Shown: positions 11,301 to 23,500 of the stretch, piece by piece
How the letters are laid out: every line of letters begins with the position of its first letter
Numbering within the stretch: the first letter of the stretch is position 1
Assembly (NCBI GenBank): GCA_002189035.1
Contig: NEEC01000014.1
Coordinates: forward strand, 2,606,501-2,670,500
Length of the DNA stretch: 64,000 bases
Direction of reading: 5' to 3'
Origin: Utricularia gibba
Lineage: Eukaryota > Streptophyta > Magnoliopsida > Lamiales > Lentibulariaceae
Made by a program: the position numbers and the translations under genes
The notes under the pieces: model-generated
Databases searched by the model: none
The model's input: the letters and a program-made list of their open reading frames with translations, nothing else
What the model was told of the DNA's origin: nothing

Positions 11301-11998
11301 GTATCCTCCTAGGGTTTACTGTTCACATTCAAAACTTGGGTGAAAATGCGCTTCAGCTTCTGCTGGATCCCTCCAGTGGATGAGATCCTCGACCCTTCAT
11401 TACCATGTGTGTTTTTCCCCTTGCTCAGCGATTTGAGGGAAATCAAATCAATTATTGATGTATCTCATCACTTCATAAATCAGCCTCATCCATTTGCATT
11501 ATATGGAAGATGGAATCTTTATGCATTTCATTTCAGACAACGCATTTCAAGCACAACTCATGTTCGTCCCCAAGCACAGAGCATCAGGCTGCCATTCAAC
11601 TTTCTTCTCTGCTTCTCCTCTTCAGAACCAGGCAAGGCGTTAAGGCAAGTCCTCTGTAGAACGGCTACACAGAATAGCTGACAGGATTCAGCTTGTGAGT
11701 CAAAATCCTTGGTCAGATAAGGAAATAAAGGACCCTGATCCCAGGATTCACACAGCAAAAATAGCATGAAGATCCAAAGATGAACACAGTGTTTAATCCA
11801 GATCAGATCCCAAGAATCCGCACTCCAAGGTCAGCTAGTATGTAAGAAGTAAATGCTTAGATCCAGAAGAAAGTACCAGATAACCAGATCTGGGGTTCCG
11901 TGACCATATGCTCACAGATCTCAACCTCTTCCCAATCAATCCCACCTGCGAAAGTTGAGAAGTTTTGGAAACGGAGGCAATGGGGTAAAGAGAAACGC

Positions 11999-12095
11999 GG
12001 TGATGACAGAAGAATAGAGAGCACAAAGTTTGACCACACAGATCCTGCCTGTGTTCTCATCATCTGTGCCCTCTATCTTCTGTCAGCTCCTCACC
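11999..12095 (-). ncRNA. MIR156: MIR156/157 precursor hairpin
   Basis: The minus strand carries CTGACAGAAGATAGAGGGCA plus C at 12086-12066, which matches the miR156/157 family (20-mer at 12085-12066), on the 5' arm. The 3' arm at 12022-12002 reads GCTCTCTATTCTTCTGTCAT plus C, the family's star sequence. The arms pair almost perfectly, with one bulged base and a G-U, and the stem extends to GGTGA/TCACC at the outer ends; the loop is about 40 nt. miR156 represses SPL transcription factors and holds plants in the juvenile phase. A TATA-like element lies about 120 bp upstream. Mature-arm identity and hairpin are seen directly; the target role is known for the family. Confidence 0.93.
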
Positions 12096-12207
12096 ATAAC
12101 CGCTTCACCCCATCATCAAAAAACCTGAAGAAGAAGAAGAAGGGTTTGTTCGGGAAGCAAAAGAGGGGAGGGGTGGTGCAAGCTGAGTTCAGTCACTAAC
12201 ACACCAC

Positions 12208-12217
12208 CGTATTTAAA
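12208..12217 (-). promoter_or_regulatory. TATA-like box of the MIR156 transcript
   Basis: Minus strand TTTTAAATAC about 120 bp upstream of the hairpin; the following leader is pyrimidine-rich (CTTCTTCTTCTTC). MIR genes use ordinary Pol II promoters. Confidence 0.4.
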
Positions 12218-12229
12218 AGCCTAAATCTG

Positions 12230-13260
12230 AAGTGAACGCCCTCCCTCGCACACATCCCAGTTTGTCGTTGAATGAATATTTAATAAGGTATTCCATTCCA
12301 TTGCCGGCCATCATTGCATTCTTACAAAAAACCTGAGCTGTAGCTTTAACTTATCCGTTCATGAGTTTCGGTCTCTTTTGAAAAAGCTGTTGCATGTGCC
12401 GTAGGCCGAGACGTGGAGGTTGCATAACCAGAAGGACGGACCAGGGACCAAAGACACCCACCACCACATTCCCCATTTTTGACGGGTCTGCCCGGCGCTG
12501 CTACCTGCTGCACTGCTAATTATTACGCCGAAGAACAACAACTCGACCCCATTTAACCAAGGTATGGGTTCCCAAAAGGCAAAAGGCGACAACTTACATC
12601 TTTTACTCCTCTCAAAACGGTAACTTAGAACAAACTCATTTATAAACTTGACCACTGTTAATTTATTTCACACACTAACACAAAAAAAAAACATTAAAAG
12701 TGGTCAATTTTTTTCACAATTATCATAAGATGACTAGATATGTAAACCACTCTTTCAAACATGTTAGAGCAATGTGCCTCAAAGGCAGCCTCTTGATTTT
12801 TACTCTATCAGTAAATTTTACTCTCACTTATTTTTTGAGAATTGACAGAGTGGACGGACAAGCCCTCCAACTTCTTGGATCTCCTTCATGTTTTTTTTTT
12901 TGTCAAATCATGCTCAAGAGGATGGATTTTTGGAAGACACTTGATGGTAGGAAAAAAATATTAATTTTGGTGAGAAAAAAATAAATATTTTTGTATAAAA
13001 TGGATTTATATTGTAGGGAATTAGGTGTTGGGGGACCCACAGTAGACTTTGCATAAAGGAGGTCACGAATGATTCCCACATCATCGAGAAGCGGACCTCA
13101 CACGCCCAAAAAAGGGAAGCTCTTAAGGATATAATTTTTTTATTTTTTTATCTCATAAAAAAAAAATCACCTCTGGTAAGTGGTAATCTTTTTTACAAGC
13201 CGCTAGTTGACTTTTATGTTCCGAGTATTATGTGTAATTTAATATAATTAATTAATCACG
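12230..13260. other. Intergenic between MIR156 and CCZ1
   Basis: The two genes are divergent, so this interval should hold both promoters. AT-rich with poly-A and poly-T runs; no gene seen. Confidence 0.55.
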
Positions 13261-13427
13261 GAGATTAGGTTTGGGCAGGAGTAGCATTGAGTACAACGCG
13301 GATCCAGTGCCCAGCGAGGGTTTTTCAATTAGGGCTGCTAGGGGAATGGAATCCGCAAACACATTCCAATTGTATTGTTGATGGGTCTGCTGCGCTTCGT
13401 CTGATTGCAATTTAGAAGCAATGCTCC

Positions 13428-14199
13428 ATGGTGACTAGGCCGAAACTCGTGGAGCAACTCAGAGGTCACCAGATTCGTTCTCTCCGATCCCGCTTCTCTC
13501 AACCTGGTAACTCTGTTATTCTTCTATCAGATTTGCTGTTAAGCCGGGATTCTGTTAACGTCGTATACTTTCTGGTGCTGTTATGTCTTTGTATCTTGTT
13601 TTTTTTGACTTACTGGATGTTGAGAAGACAATGAGACTTCGCACATTATGTTTTAACGCTCTGTTGAGATATCTAGCTTTTGAAATCTCGATCAAGTAGT
13701 CTGGTCTCATCTATGAACACTATGCTATCATTTCTATTCGATTGGGAAGCATTGCTCTGGCTTCATTTTTAGTTTCCCTAGCGGAGTGCATGCAATGTTA
13801 GTCGTATGGTGATATCTCGGTAGACATGTGTCATTCTTTTATGATAATGTTCCATTTGTGCTACAATTCTTTGGTTCTATCTTAGTTATCTTGGCTGACA
13901 ACTTCTTACAGGACCGAAGTGTCAGTCGTAAAAAGACAAACCTGTTTTATTGAGTGAGAAATCTGAAATTAAAGCAGCGTTTTTGATTGTGCATCTTGGT
14001 TTCAAGCTCAAACCGGTTGGTGGGTTGCCTTTTCATTTCTTCCTTTTCAGTAAGCAGGGAATATGTGCCTTATGATCTTATGTCAAAAGCAAAAATATAG
14101 ACTTGAGTAGTGTTGATTTTTTCTATTTGCAGTTCTTTTAGAGCTTTAGTTGCTTTTTGTGGTGCAGGAAAGTTGGATTTAAATGGGTTTCTCACCTAA
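13428..14199 (+). other. Upstream ORF overlapping the CCZ1 start
   Basis: A 5' UTR intron (13507-14167, GT/AG) precedes the CCZ1 start. In the spliced leader an ATG at 13428 opens a 36-codon frame (13428-13506 joined to 14168-14199) beginning MVTRPKLVEQLRGHQ. It runs out of frame across the CCZ1 ATG at 14183. A shorter 5-codon frame starts at 13421. Both would reduce initiation at the main start if the transcript begins upstream of 13421; the transcription start is not visible. Confidence 0.35.
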
Positions 14200-17100
14200 A
14201 ACTGATGCGGGTGAACCTGTGAATTTGTGTGTTTTTGATCTGAGAAGGGGTCAAACTGAAGGACAGGAGTTGGACAAGATTCTCTTTTTCTATCCTAATG
14301 ATGTATCCCTCTCAACACAGTTATCGGTTATTGGCCTTAGTGAAGGCCTTATCACGTTTACCAGGTTCGCTTTTATTGGGCCATGCCTTTTGCTGTTTGA
14401 TTTTGGATTCTGGGTGGATGTTTTAGCATGCAGTAGTTCTCCCCGGGATTTTGGATACCCTATTGATCCATGAAAATTGCAGAGAAATCCTATGAAAACA
14501 TTTAAATTAAATGAACATCAAATCCTTGGTTCCTTGTGGTGGTTTATTTTAGTATATGAAACGTTGTATCTAAAACATAATCGGTGCTGCAGATATTTAG
14601 TATGGAATTCACGAAGGGATACTCTCAGTTTCTTTATCCAGTTATCCATGTTTAAGACTGCATAGTATCTATGATGAATCTCTTGAAGGGATAGTGCTTT
14701 TTTGTCATCTGATAATCTAGGTTTCAGCCATTCATTTGAAAAATCAATTGCTTTTGTTTCGTTGGACTGGGTCAGTGTTACTGAGCGATAGATTTCTTAG
14801 ATATCTAATGCTAGTTTCCTGCAGAATTTTCTCACCAGAGGCTCCATGTGAAGTTATTGAGGCTGAGATGCATTCTCATGTTTTTTATGAAGCAGAGCCT
14901 GATGTCTGGATGGTGCTGGTATGAGAATTCTTCTTCTATTATGCTTGTTATTTTACCTGATTTTTTAGATATTCATTTACCTGCTTGTATGTTATTTTTT
15001 ATTATTTAGATAGTACAAAAGAATGATGACTCTGAAGAAATTTGGCGAATGGATTCTTTGCGAGAGGTTCTTAAGGAAGTGCATTCACTTTTTGTGATGT
15101 TTAATGGATCTATTCGAGTGTTGGTCGATAAAGAACCTACTGGAGGTCTTGTGAGAACTCACCTGTACTATTTCATCATGGACTTTTTGAGTGGTAAGTT
15201 GCTGATATGCCTTCACCCCTTAGAAGGGATGCTTCTTTATTCCGTGTCGTGTTTACCACTCCTTCAAGTTAATTGTCAGCATTCGAAAAGAGATCTCCCT
15301 TGGGATATTGCTGCTGGGGTAATGCTGCAGTTGCTGAGTCAAATGATTCATTTTTCATTTCTAAACTTGGAGCTACTGGAACCTGCCTTTTCATTCCTTG
15401 GATTTTTTTTTTTCTGTTGGGCCAGATTTTTCTGCTGGGAAGAAACTCCGTTTGCCTAACTTTCGTGACTCTTTAAAAGAGCGTGGAACATTTCAGATGT
15501 TAACCATGGGACGTGAGGCTGCTCTTGAAGTGCAGGTAGGTTTGTATTTTAATTTTATTTATTCTTCTTCTCCGTTTGTGTAACATATATGTTTGTAACG
15601 CATAAAGGAATTCAGAAGGCTCACCTTGTGACATTTGATTTTTTCAGTCTGTTGTCAGGGTGCTTGAATCATGTACAGGTGACACAAAATCGTTTACAAT
15701 GGTCCTTTTCCAGGATTTTGTTGTTTCCACAAATCTCTCACCGGTATGGTTTTGCTCTTTTATTTTTCCTTGTTAATAGAGGTTAAGTTTTGAGAAAACA
15801 AAAAAAAAGGTGAACAGCAGCACATGTTATTTGTCTTGACCGTGATTGTTATGCTAATATACCATTAGCCACTTGTGTTTCCTTGATTGGCAGGTGGACA
15901 GCGTAAGCCTCTTTGTGTATGCAATACTAAGATTAACCCCTCATGCTCTTTCATGGGTTACAAGTTCATGGTCCTCTTCACATAGCAGAAGCGCTGGTTA
16001 CAACTTTGAACCTGGAATTTTGATAGAAAATCCTGTTGTTCACGGGCAATCCCTTAATTCGCATGACGTACATACCCTTAGAAATGGGAGCTATTCTGTT
16101 TTGAGACCCTTGCAGCGTGGCAAGTGGTTCAAGGGGGAGGATGGGTTTCTTCTTACAGACATATGGGGTGTAGAAGATAATAATTCTGCGCCTAAAAGCC
16201 CCACCGTATGGCTTAATCAAAGAGAGGAAAAAATGTACATATTGGCTTATCAGCACCGTGGCCTCACGGCTATTGTTCTTGTACCAATTTCATCTGTCAA
16301 TGGTGAGCAAGGGATTGCAAGGGTGAAGCAGCAAATTCTTGAAACCGTGAGTTTCTCTTTTGTATTGCACTGTGCACTATATTCAACGTTCTTTGTCTTT
16401 GAATTCTTGGCTGATCACGGGTATTTCATGAGTGAATAGTTAATGGATCATGTTGAAGGACAAATCTTAGGTATAATCATTTTCTGATGAATAGTGTGGG
16501 TTTAATCTCTTTACAATTATAAAAGTTAATACTTAACCAGATTGCATGATAATTCTACAATGTAAGCCATTACAAAATTAATTTTCAAAAACCCCCCTCA
16601 GTTTGCAACCTGTCCCCTTGCCGTAAATAGTGGAAAAGTTCTTTATTGGTGTTCTTATTGGCCTTTTTTCCATAAATAAGATATTCAATGTTAGTTCAAT
16701 TCAGGCATCAGTCAAAATTTCCAAAGTGGAAGAGAAGCTGTCTAGAGCTTGGGGTGGTGATAATGCGTACCATGTTAGTGGATATCGTTATTTGCTGGTT
16801 GATGGTGATACAAATGTATCAAGAGCAACTCCACCTGGGAAAGTTACAACATTGTCGAAGGTGAGTCCTGCCCGAAAGCTAAGCTGAATGCCTGAATGCA
16901 TATTTCACTAAAAAAACGAGGTTTGGTTTGTGCATCCTATTTTCAGTTGGCTCACTGTTAAAACATTTTGGCTTGATTGAATTCATGTATGGAACATGGC
17001 AACTCTCTGTAGACTCGTTGAAGTACCTTCCATCACTTTCCCGCTATTCTTATTCCACTGTTGTCAGTATTTTCATTTTCTCTGCTGCTGCTGATGATCT

Positions 17101-17495
17101 CTACGAATATTTATATCAGTTATAGGAAATTTGAATCTCTCAAAAATCCCACAGGAATCATTGGCTGCCATGAATAAACTCCGAGAGGAGGTTGACTTGG
17201 ATAAAGGTGGTGCTAAATGGAATAATTCATTACCATCCTGTGAGAATGATCTGGAAATATGCCTTAGAGCCAGAAACAATGCTTGGCTTATTGCTCGCCT
17301 TACCCGGGGAAAGGAACTTTACATGGTTCTTGAAAAAGCCAACGAAACACTTCTCTATGCTTCAGAAGCTGTTGAGAAGTTTAGTGAGAGGTAAGGCACT
17401 GCTTCTATTGGAGACTTGTGAATTTTCTTACAACTCTTGCTTGAAATGATGGTCTATTGATTTTTTTCTTGAAATAGGATTTTTAGCAGTAGTTT

Positions 17496-17542
<47 letters not shown>

Positions 17543-17711
17543 TGAAACTATGAGCAATGATTAGGAGATTTCATCCATGGCAGGCAGGCCATGATCGCTT
17601 GACCACTATAGGGATTCAATTTCCAGCCTTCCACCAGGAATTCATGACACCATCTGTTCTCACTACGTTGTATATTGCAGGTACTGCAACGGCGCGTTTT
17701 CATTGAGCTAG
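14183..17711 (+). CDS. CCZ1: Vacuolar fusion protein CCZ1
   Basis: Nine coding exons: 14183-14364, 14825-14918, 15010-15193, 15426-15535, 15648-15743, 15894-16346, 16705-16860, 17155-17390, 17681-17711; all GT/AG and in phase, total 513 residues. CCZ1 pairs with MON1 as the guanine-nucleotide exchange factor for Rab7 on late endosomes, needed for fusion at the vacuole. The N-terminal longin-type region shows LCVFDLRRGQTEGQELDKIL and LSVIGLSEGLITFTR, followed by CEVIEAEMHSHVFYEAEPDV and LREVLKEVHSLFVMFNGSIR. Middle blocks are FRDSLKERGTFQMLTMGREA and MVLFQDFVVSTNLSP; near the C-terminus NAWLIARLTRGKELYMVLEK and the end RYCNGAFSLS. The start is set by similarity to plant CCZ1, which begins with a short variable peptide. 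No damage is visible. Confidence 0.95.
17496..17542 (+). repeat. Compound (GT)n(GA)n microsatellite in last CCZ1 intron
   Basis: About 11 GT units followed directly by about 13 GA units, inside intron 8 of CCZ1. Likely length-polymorphic. Confidence 0.95.
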
Positions 17712-18663
17712 ACATCGGTTGGAAATGCGGTGATAATGTTAGCATTATTGAACAGTGTATCTCAATGAAATAAGGTGAGCATTGCCGCAGCCAAGTGTAA
17801 ATTTTGGCATCAAACTTGTGCATGCTAATCTATGTCTAATTTTCCCATGGGGGGATCCTTGTAATATGTTCTTCTTGAGTGTGTAGAGGATGCCGTAGCG
17901 ATCATGTTCTGAATGTGTATGCATAGGATTTCTCTCTGAATATCAAGGCTCAAGTCACTGTGACCACCAACCAATTGTTACAAATACGTAGGGACTAGAG
18001 GCATGGCATGGCATAGAATCTCCCAAGGGGGCGGGGGGGGGGGGGAGTTGTACAAAGACTTTCAAACAGATAACCGCTTCGTATACATCAAAAAACAGTT
18101 CTCCCGATTGAGAAGCAGATAATGAGAATTATTAACGAACGACGCAAGAACCTGACACCGAGTACGGGGTGTTGTCCGTGCTGTGGACTGCAGCCCACCT
18201 TCTTGGGCCTTTTGATAGTTTCCTATTGGGCTTTATAGCGATTAGCCCAGCCGCAGTCGATTTGGGTGCCTCTTCTCCCTTCCGCGTAATCGGAGTTTTC
18301 GGCATTCATTTTCCTGCTTCTGCTTCATTCCTCATCGATCCTGCTCCAGGTTGCTTCTAATTTACCTGTTGTTTCTGGTTTTCATTGCGTTGATGTGTGT
18401 ATTTTTAGTTGGAAAGTTTTAGTAAAAATTGCTGCCACCCTGTTGCTAAGTTCTTGAAGGTAGGTGCTTTAAGTGTTAAGTGAAATGGGTAGGCTCTATT
18501 TGTTTGTGGTTAGTCGTGAATCTCTAGTATCGTCTGTTGGTTTTTTTTCCCTAGAAAAAAGGAGGCTGACTATGTGTAGTGTAGTGAATTCATGATGTGC
18601 AAAGCCATCAGTAGACTCACCCCCATTTTTCATTCTTTTCAGATGTGAAAATAGGGATAAAAT
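17712..18663. other. CCZ1 3' flank and 5' region of the zinc-finger gene
   Basis: Contains the CCZ1 3' UTR, a G-run at 18027-18045 with one C interruption, and the probable 5' UTR exon of the next gene around 18150-18350. No further coding sequence. Confidence 0.5.
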
Positions 18664-19939
18664 ATGATAAAGAGAAGATTCTACCGGCTTGAGCATGGCA
18701 ATAAGGAAAACCCCTCAGAGTCTGCTTCATCTTCTTCTGACTCTGAGCTACAGGGCGATGCCTCGAATTCGGAAGAAATTGAAATGGAGGATGCTGATGT
18801 AGAGGAATCAAATGTTGTATCTGATACGGCGGAGAAGGAGGCTTCTTCTTCCTCTGGTATAACTGCCATTGTATTTAGTTCTTTTTTCTGGATTCATAAT
18901 GCAATGTAACATTTTTTCTGCCTCCTGATTTCTTTCCTTTTAAAATTCTTGTCATGTCAGGTTACGAGACTGAGGGTAGTTCAGCTAGTGAATTAAATCT
19001 AGACTCGTCAGGTGAAATCCTAGTTTCTACTTCTATGATGTTGTTCTCTGAGTTTTTCCAAGTCGGGCCGGAGGTTATATTATGACTATATATGGTCACT
19101 TACTGCAGTTTGATAATGTGCATTTTATGTAACTTAAGGAGTTATATACGCGCATATAAATGGATTTTAATCTCTGAATAACTGGGCTATGGACAATTTA
19201 TAAGTTCAAGTTCATATGTCCGCTTACCCGAACTTTTTTATTTCATACAGTGACTGATTCTGTATTTATATTGAACGGTGCATCTTGTGTCATCTCCTTG
19301 TTGAAAAATGCTAAAAAAAGTAATCTTTTGAAGAATTACCAGCAAGTGATGATGACAAAGCAGCTCAAATGAGCACTCCGAGCATTCTGAAAAGTACATC
19401 TCATGATGGAGGAGATACCGCCACACCTTCACATTGCCCAGAGCCCTTTGATGTCAAGGATTGCGTTTTGAAACGTAAATCAGTTTTTAAATGCAAGTTG
19501 TGCCCCAGGATCGTCTGCTTGTCTGAAGACACTCTAAGGGCACATCTAAACTCTAAGGCAAGTTTGAATCAGTAAATCAACTTTTACATCCCCTGTGTCA
19601 CACCTCATGTTCAATTCATCAACAATCTCGTTGATAACAGAGACATGCCCGTTCAGAGAAGTTGTACAAGGCCGGCAGGCTGAAGCTCATGCTGAATGAC
19701 GATGGCCAGATTAAGGGTGAGGATTATCCCAAATCTCATCCTGCAACAGAGGTGATCATCTGTGCATACTGACTACAGGAGATCATTTCTTTGTTGTATA
19801 ACATCCTTCCGTTTTTCGTTTGATCTAAATGCCATAAAGTAAAAATTGACAGAGTTCTGGACAGCAAAAGAGAAGGGGCAGCCGACGATGGAAAGAAAGA
19901 AAGACAAAGAAATCTAAGAGGACATATGGTAGAAAGTAG
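18664..19939 (+). CDS. Nuclear-type C2H2 zinc-finger protein, acidic N-terminus and basic tail
   Basis: Five exons (18664-18856, 18961-19011, 19343-19557, 19641-19751, 19853-19939) give 218 residues. The first half is Ser/Asp/Glu-rich and probably disordered. One zinc finger has the pattern C-x2-C with H-x4-5-H: FKCKLCPRIVCLSEDTLRAH, then LNSK and RHARSEKLYKAGRLKLMLND. The tail RRGSRRWKERKTKKSKRTYG is strongly basic, as in nucleolar proteins. This arrangement is seen in conserved plant C2H2 proteins of unknown or ribosome-related role; I cannot name it further. Intron 3 starts with GC (AAG then GCAAGT) instead of GT, which is the only way to join NSK to RHARSEK. Exon 3 has two in-frame acceptors (after 19332 or 19342) differing by three residues. 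The start lies just after a 5' UTR acceptor. Confidence 0.8.
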
Positions 19940-20371
19940 TAGCTTGGTTTCCATTCCGCTGAACTTTGGAAGTGGAGCTCTCCTTTCCTTTCATCATGAA
20001 TGTGCGCCCCACATCAACATTCCTCATCATGCTTCCAGAGCATACTTTTTTCCGACAGTGTTTTACTTGCTTTTGGAAGATAACATTTTGGACAGTCACA
20101 AGTCTTCGCTCATCTGCTTCCGATGTAGCCTTTGTTTTGTTTACCTGTCAGAATTTTACGGTGAATGAAACCTTGGGAGTAATTTTTTCCCCTAATAATA
20201 ATAACTAGGTAAGCAAATTCATGGCTTTTGCATCCCAAGCACTTCTTCCAAATTTCATTTGCTTTTATTTTTCCTTGCCTTTTTTCAATGTGCAATTGAT
20301 AGAGGCCCACAGTTATGGGCCATCCACTCCAAATGTTGAAAGGCCTAGGAACAGTCCAAGCTTGTTCATCC
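19940..20371. other. 3' flank of the zinc-finger gene
   Basis: Probable 3' UTR and flank, ending at the copia LTR. Nothing else seen. Confidence 0.5.
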
Positions 20372-20584
20372 TGAAGATGTTTTGTGCAGTTGATATAGGT
20401 GAGAAAGAGGGCTTTAAAACTCAAAATGAAGATTCAAAAACACTCATACATTCATGGTAAGTTTGGAGGATCTTTAAAGCATTACATGAGTAGTAGTTGA
20501 CTTTTGAGATAGGGTGGAGTGGGCCTTATTTGTTGATTTGATTTGACCTTTCCTAAAGATGGCGTTGGGCCTTGATATTTATCA
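20372..20584 (-). repeat. 3' LTR of the minus-strand copia element
   Basis: Starts TG and ends CA; aligns with 24376-24595 over its length, with shared blocks such as aactcaaaatgaagattcaa and tgagtagtagt. A purine tract on the minus strand (GAAGAAGGAAAA) borders it, as expected of a polypurine tract. Confidence 0.8.
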
Positions 20585-23500
20585 GCCCAAGTATTTTCCT
20601 TCTTCACAATCGTTGTATCACCAACAGGGGCTGATGTGTTGTAGCAGCGACCGTAGCACACTTCAACACACTCCATTCTAATCTTGTCTCTCAAGTATGT
20701 GAATCTTGTTAGTACGAACGTGCTTGAGCTCAATTTCTCTGTTGGACACGAATTCTCTAAGAGCATGATAGCGCACTCTGATGTATTTGCTTCTTCCGAA
20801 TTGGGTTGGATTTCCTCCTAGGATAATTGCAGACTTGTTGTCTATTTACAGAGTAGTAGCCTTATTAATTGTTATGTTGAGATCTTTTAGAATTTTTCTC
20901 AACCATATTGCATGTTTGGCAGTTTCAATGCCAACGATATATTCGGCTTTTGTGGATGAAAGTGTGATAATATCTTGTTTTTTTTTATGCCCAGCTAAAA
21001 GCTGCAGATCCAAATATGAACAGGTATCTACTTGTACTCCTTGAGCCTTAATACTTTCTGCATAATCAAAGTCAGTGAAGCCTATTAGATTCATACCCAT
21101 GCTCTTTTTGAAGGCGAGTCCGTAGTCCTTGGTTGAATTGAGATATTTGATGATCTGCTTTGCTTCATCCATGTGAGTCTTGTGAGGTTTTCGCAGGTAT
21201 CTGGAGAGATAACTCACAGAAAAGCAAATGTTAAGTCTAGTAGCAGATAAATACATAAGCAAACCAATCTGATACTGAAAACTTTCTCATTTGCAGTTTC
21301 TCCTTCACTAGCTTAGTCAGGCTTGGTTGCAAAGTACATTGCTCATATTGTACTTCTTGACGATATCGACTGTATATTTTCTTTGGTTCAGATAAATACA
21401 GTCAGATGAGTGCTTGATCTCTAAACCAAGGAAATAGCTCATCATCCCTAAATTGGTCATTTCAAATGTGATCATAAGTTGTCGTTTTTCTTGTGTCAGG
21501 AGATGATTGTAGTTTCCAATGAGAAGTATGTCATCTATATAAAGAGACACAATGAGATACTTTGCTTCCATCTTCAGTGTATAGAGCGTGATGTTGATTT
21601 TGCTCCTCTGAAAGCCTCTAGATTGAAAATATGAGTCAATTCAAGTGTACCAAGCCCATGACACTTGTTTGAGATCATATAAGGCTTTGAGGAGCATTAA
21701 TACTTTAGCTTCCTCTCCTTGCTTGATAAAGTAATAGGTTGTTGAATATAAACTTCTTCGTTGAGGTGGTTGTTTAAGAAAGTACTCTTGACATCAAGGT
21801 GGAAGATATCTCAATGGTTGTAGGCAGCCAAGGCAATCAACAGTTTGACGGTGTCCAGGCATGCAACAGGGCAAATGTCTCATTGAAGTCTATTCCAAGT
21901 ACTTGTGAATAGCCTTGCACAACCAGACATGATTTCAGCTTATTGATAGTCTCATTAGTATTCAATTTTGTGTGAAAGATTCATTTTACGCCTATTATTC
22001 TTTGGTTGGGCGACTTGTAGACTAATTCACACGTTTTATTCCTTTCAATGGATTGGATTTTAGATTCAATGGCTGCTTTCCAATTTGAATCTTGGTAGGT
22101 GACATCCCAAATAGTGGGTTCTTGAACCAATAAATATTTGTGCATATATTTGACTGATATCTCGATAGTCTTGTACGGGGACCTCCCCATCATCTATGTT
22201 AGGATTTGGGACAATAGTTTTCTCGACATGTGAATCATCGGTAGGTGAGGTGGACTGTGCATCACGATGATGCTCCTCAAACAGCGAGATATCATCTATA
22301 GTGGGAAAAGGCTCTTTAAAGAGGTCATTCCAGGAGGGGTCTTGTTTGGCAAGGAAGAGGTAGCACATCGGTTTAGTAAGTAAATCGAGGTATTTACGGC
22401 TTCACCCCAGACATAGCTTGTTAGGTTTTTTTTTTTGAAATAGTAGACATTTACTCATACTCATGAGTGTCCTATTTTTTCTTTTAGAGGTCCCATTTTG
22501 CTGGGGTGTTTATGGTGCTTTCAATTCATGCTTGATATCATGAGCAGTACATATTACAATCAACTACGTTGGTGAGTATTCTCCTTCATTGTATGTTCGT
22601 AGCTTAAGAATTTTCTTCTTAGTTTCATTTTCTACTACAGCCTTAAAGAGCTTGAAGTAGTAGAGAACGTGTGATCGATTGTGTAAGAGAAATATCCAAT
22701 CATATTTAATGATGCCAGCAATGAACAATAGAAAATAACGATTCACACTCGGTGTAGTATAACTCATGGGTCCACACACATTAGAGTGGACCAATTCTAG
22801 CTTTTGGGTGCTCTTTCAGGTTCGTGATTTGAAAGGCATATGTCAGTTGGATGTCTCAAATCAATTAGTCCTTCAACTAGGTTGTCTCTGTATGTGAATA
22901 AGAGTTTTATGACAGATATATCCAAACCTTTGATACCATGTATGTTTCATCATTAGACTACTCATGTAGAGGTCATTACTAGGCACAGTAGAAAATATGA
23001 TAGGATATACTTTGTGGTGTCTCTTAGCTTTGAAAAGTACATTTTCGGATGAATTTCTAGTAGTAATATCATGAGTGTAGGAAATGTTCTAATCTTGTAG
23101 CTGCCCATAACTGATCAGATTGTGATGAGCCTTGAGAACATATTAGATGTCTCTAATTGTTTTTCTAGATATTGAGATATCATGGATTCCATCAGGAATA
23201 AGTTTTTTTTGTCCTACAACTTGTAAAATTTTCATTTCTGGAAGGGATTTCAGCGTTTTGAAGCATGTAATATCATATTTCAAGTGATTACTACAACCAC
23301 TTTCTAGGTACTAGTATTTATCCTTTGTGAGTGATTTTTCCGCAATGGACAAGTTGGTATGGATGTTCGTAACAACTAGCACCATATCACTCATATTTTG
23401 TGACATTTCCGAGATTTCGACAGCAATGAATAACTCTTTAGCTTTTCGTTTTTTAGGACGGACACGTTCAATATGCCTTGTATTTGAGTAGTGTGAGCAT

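Noticed and set aside
12700-12984. 94-codon open frame between MIR156 and CCZ1
   Set aside because: AT-rich, no family resemblance, no splice or promoter context.
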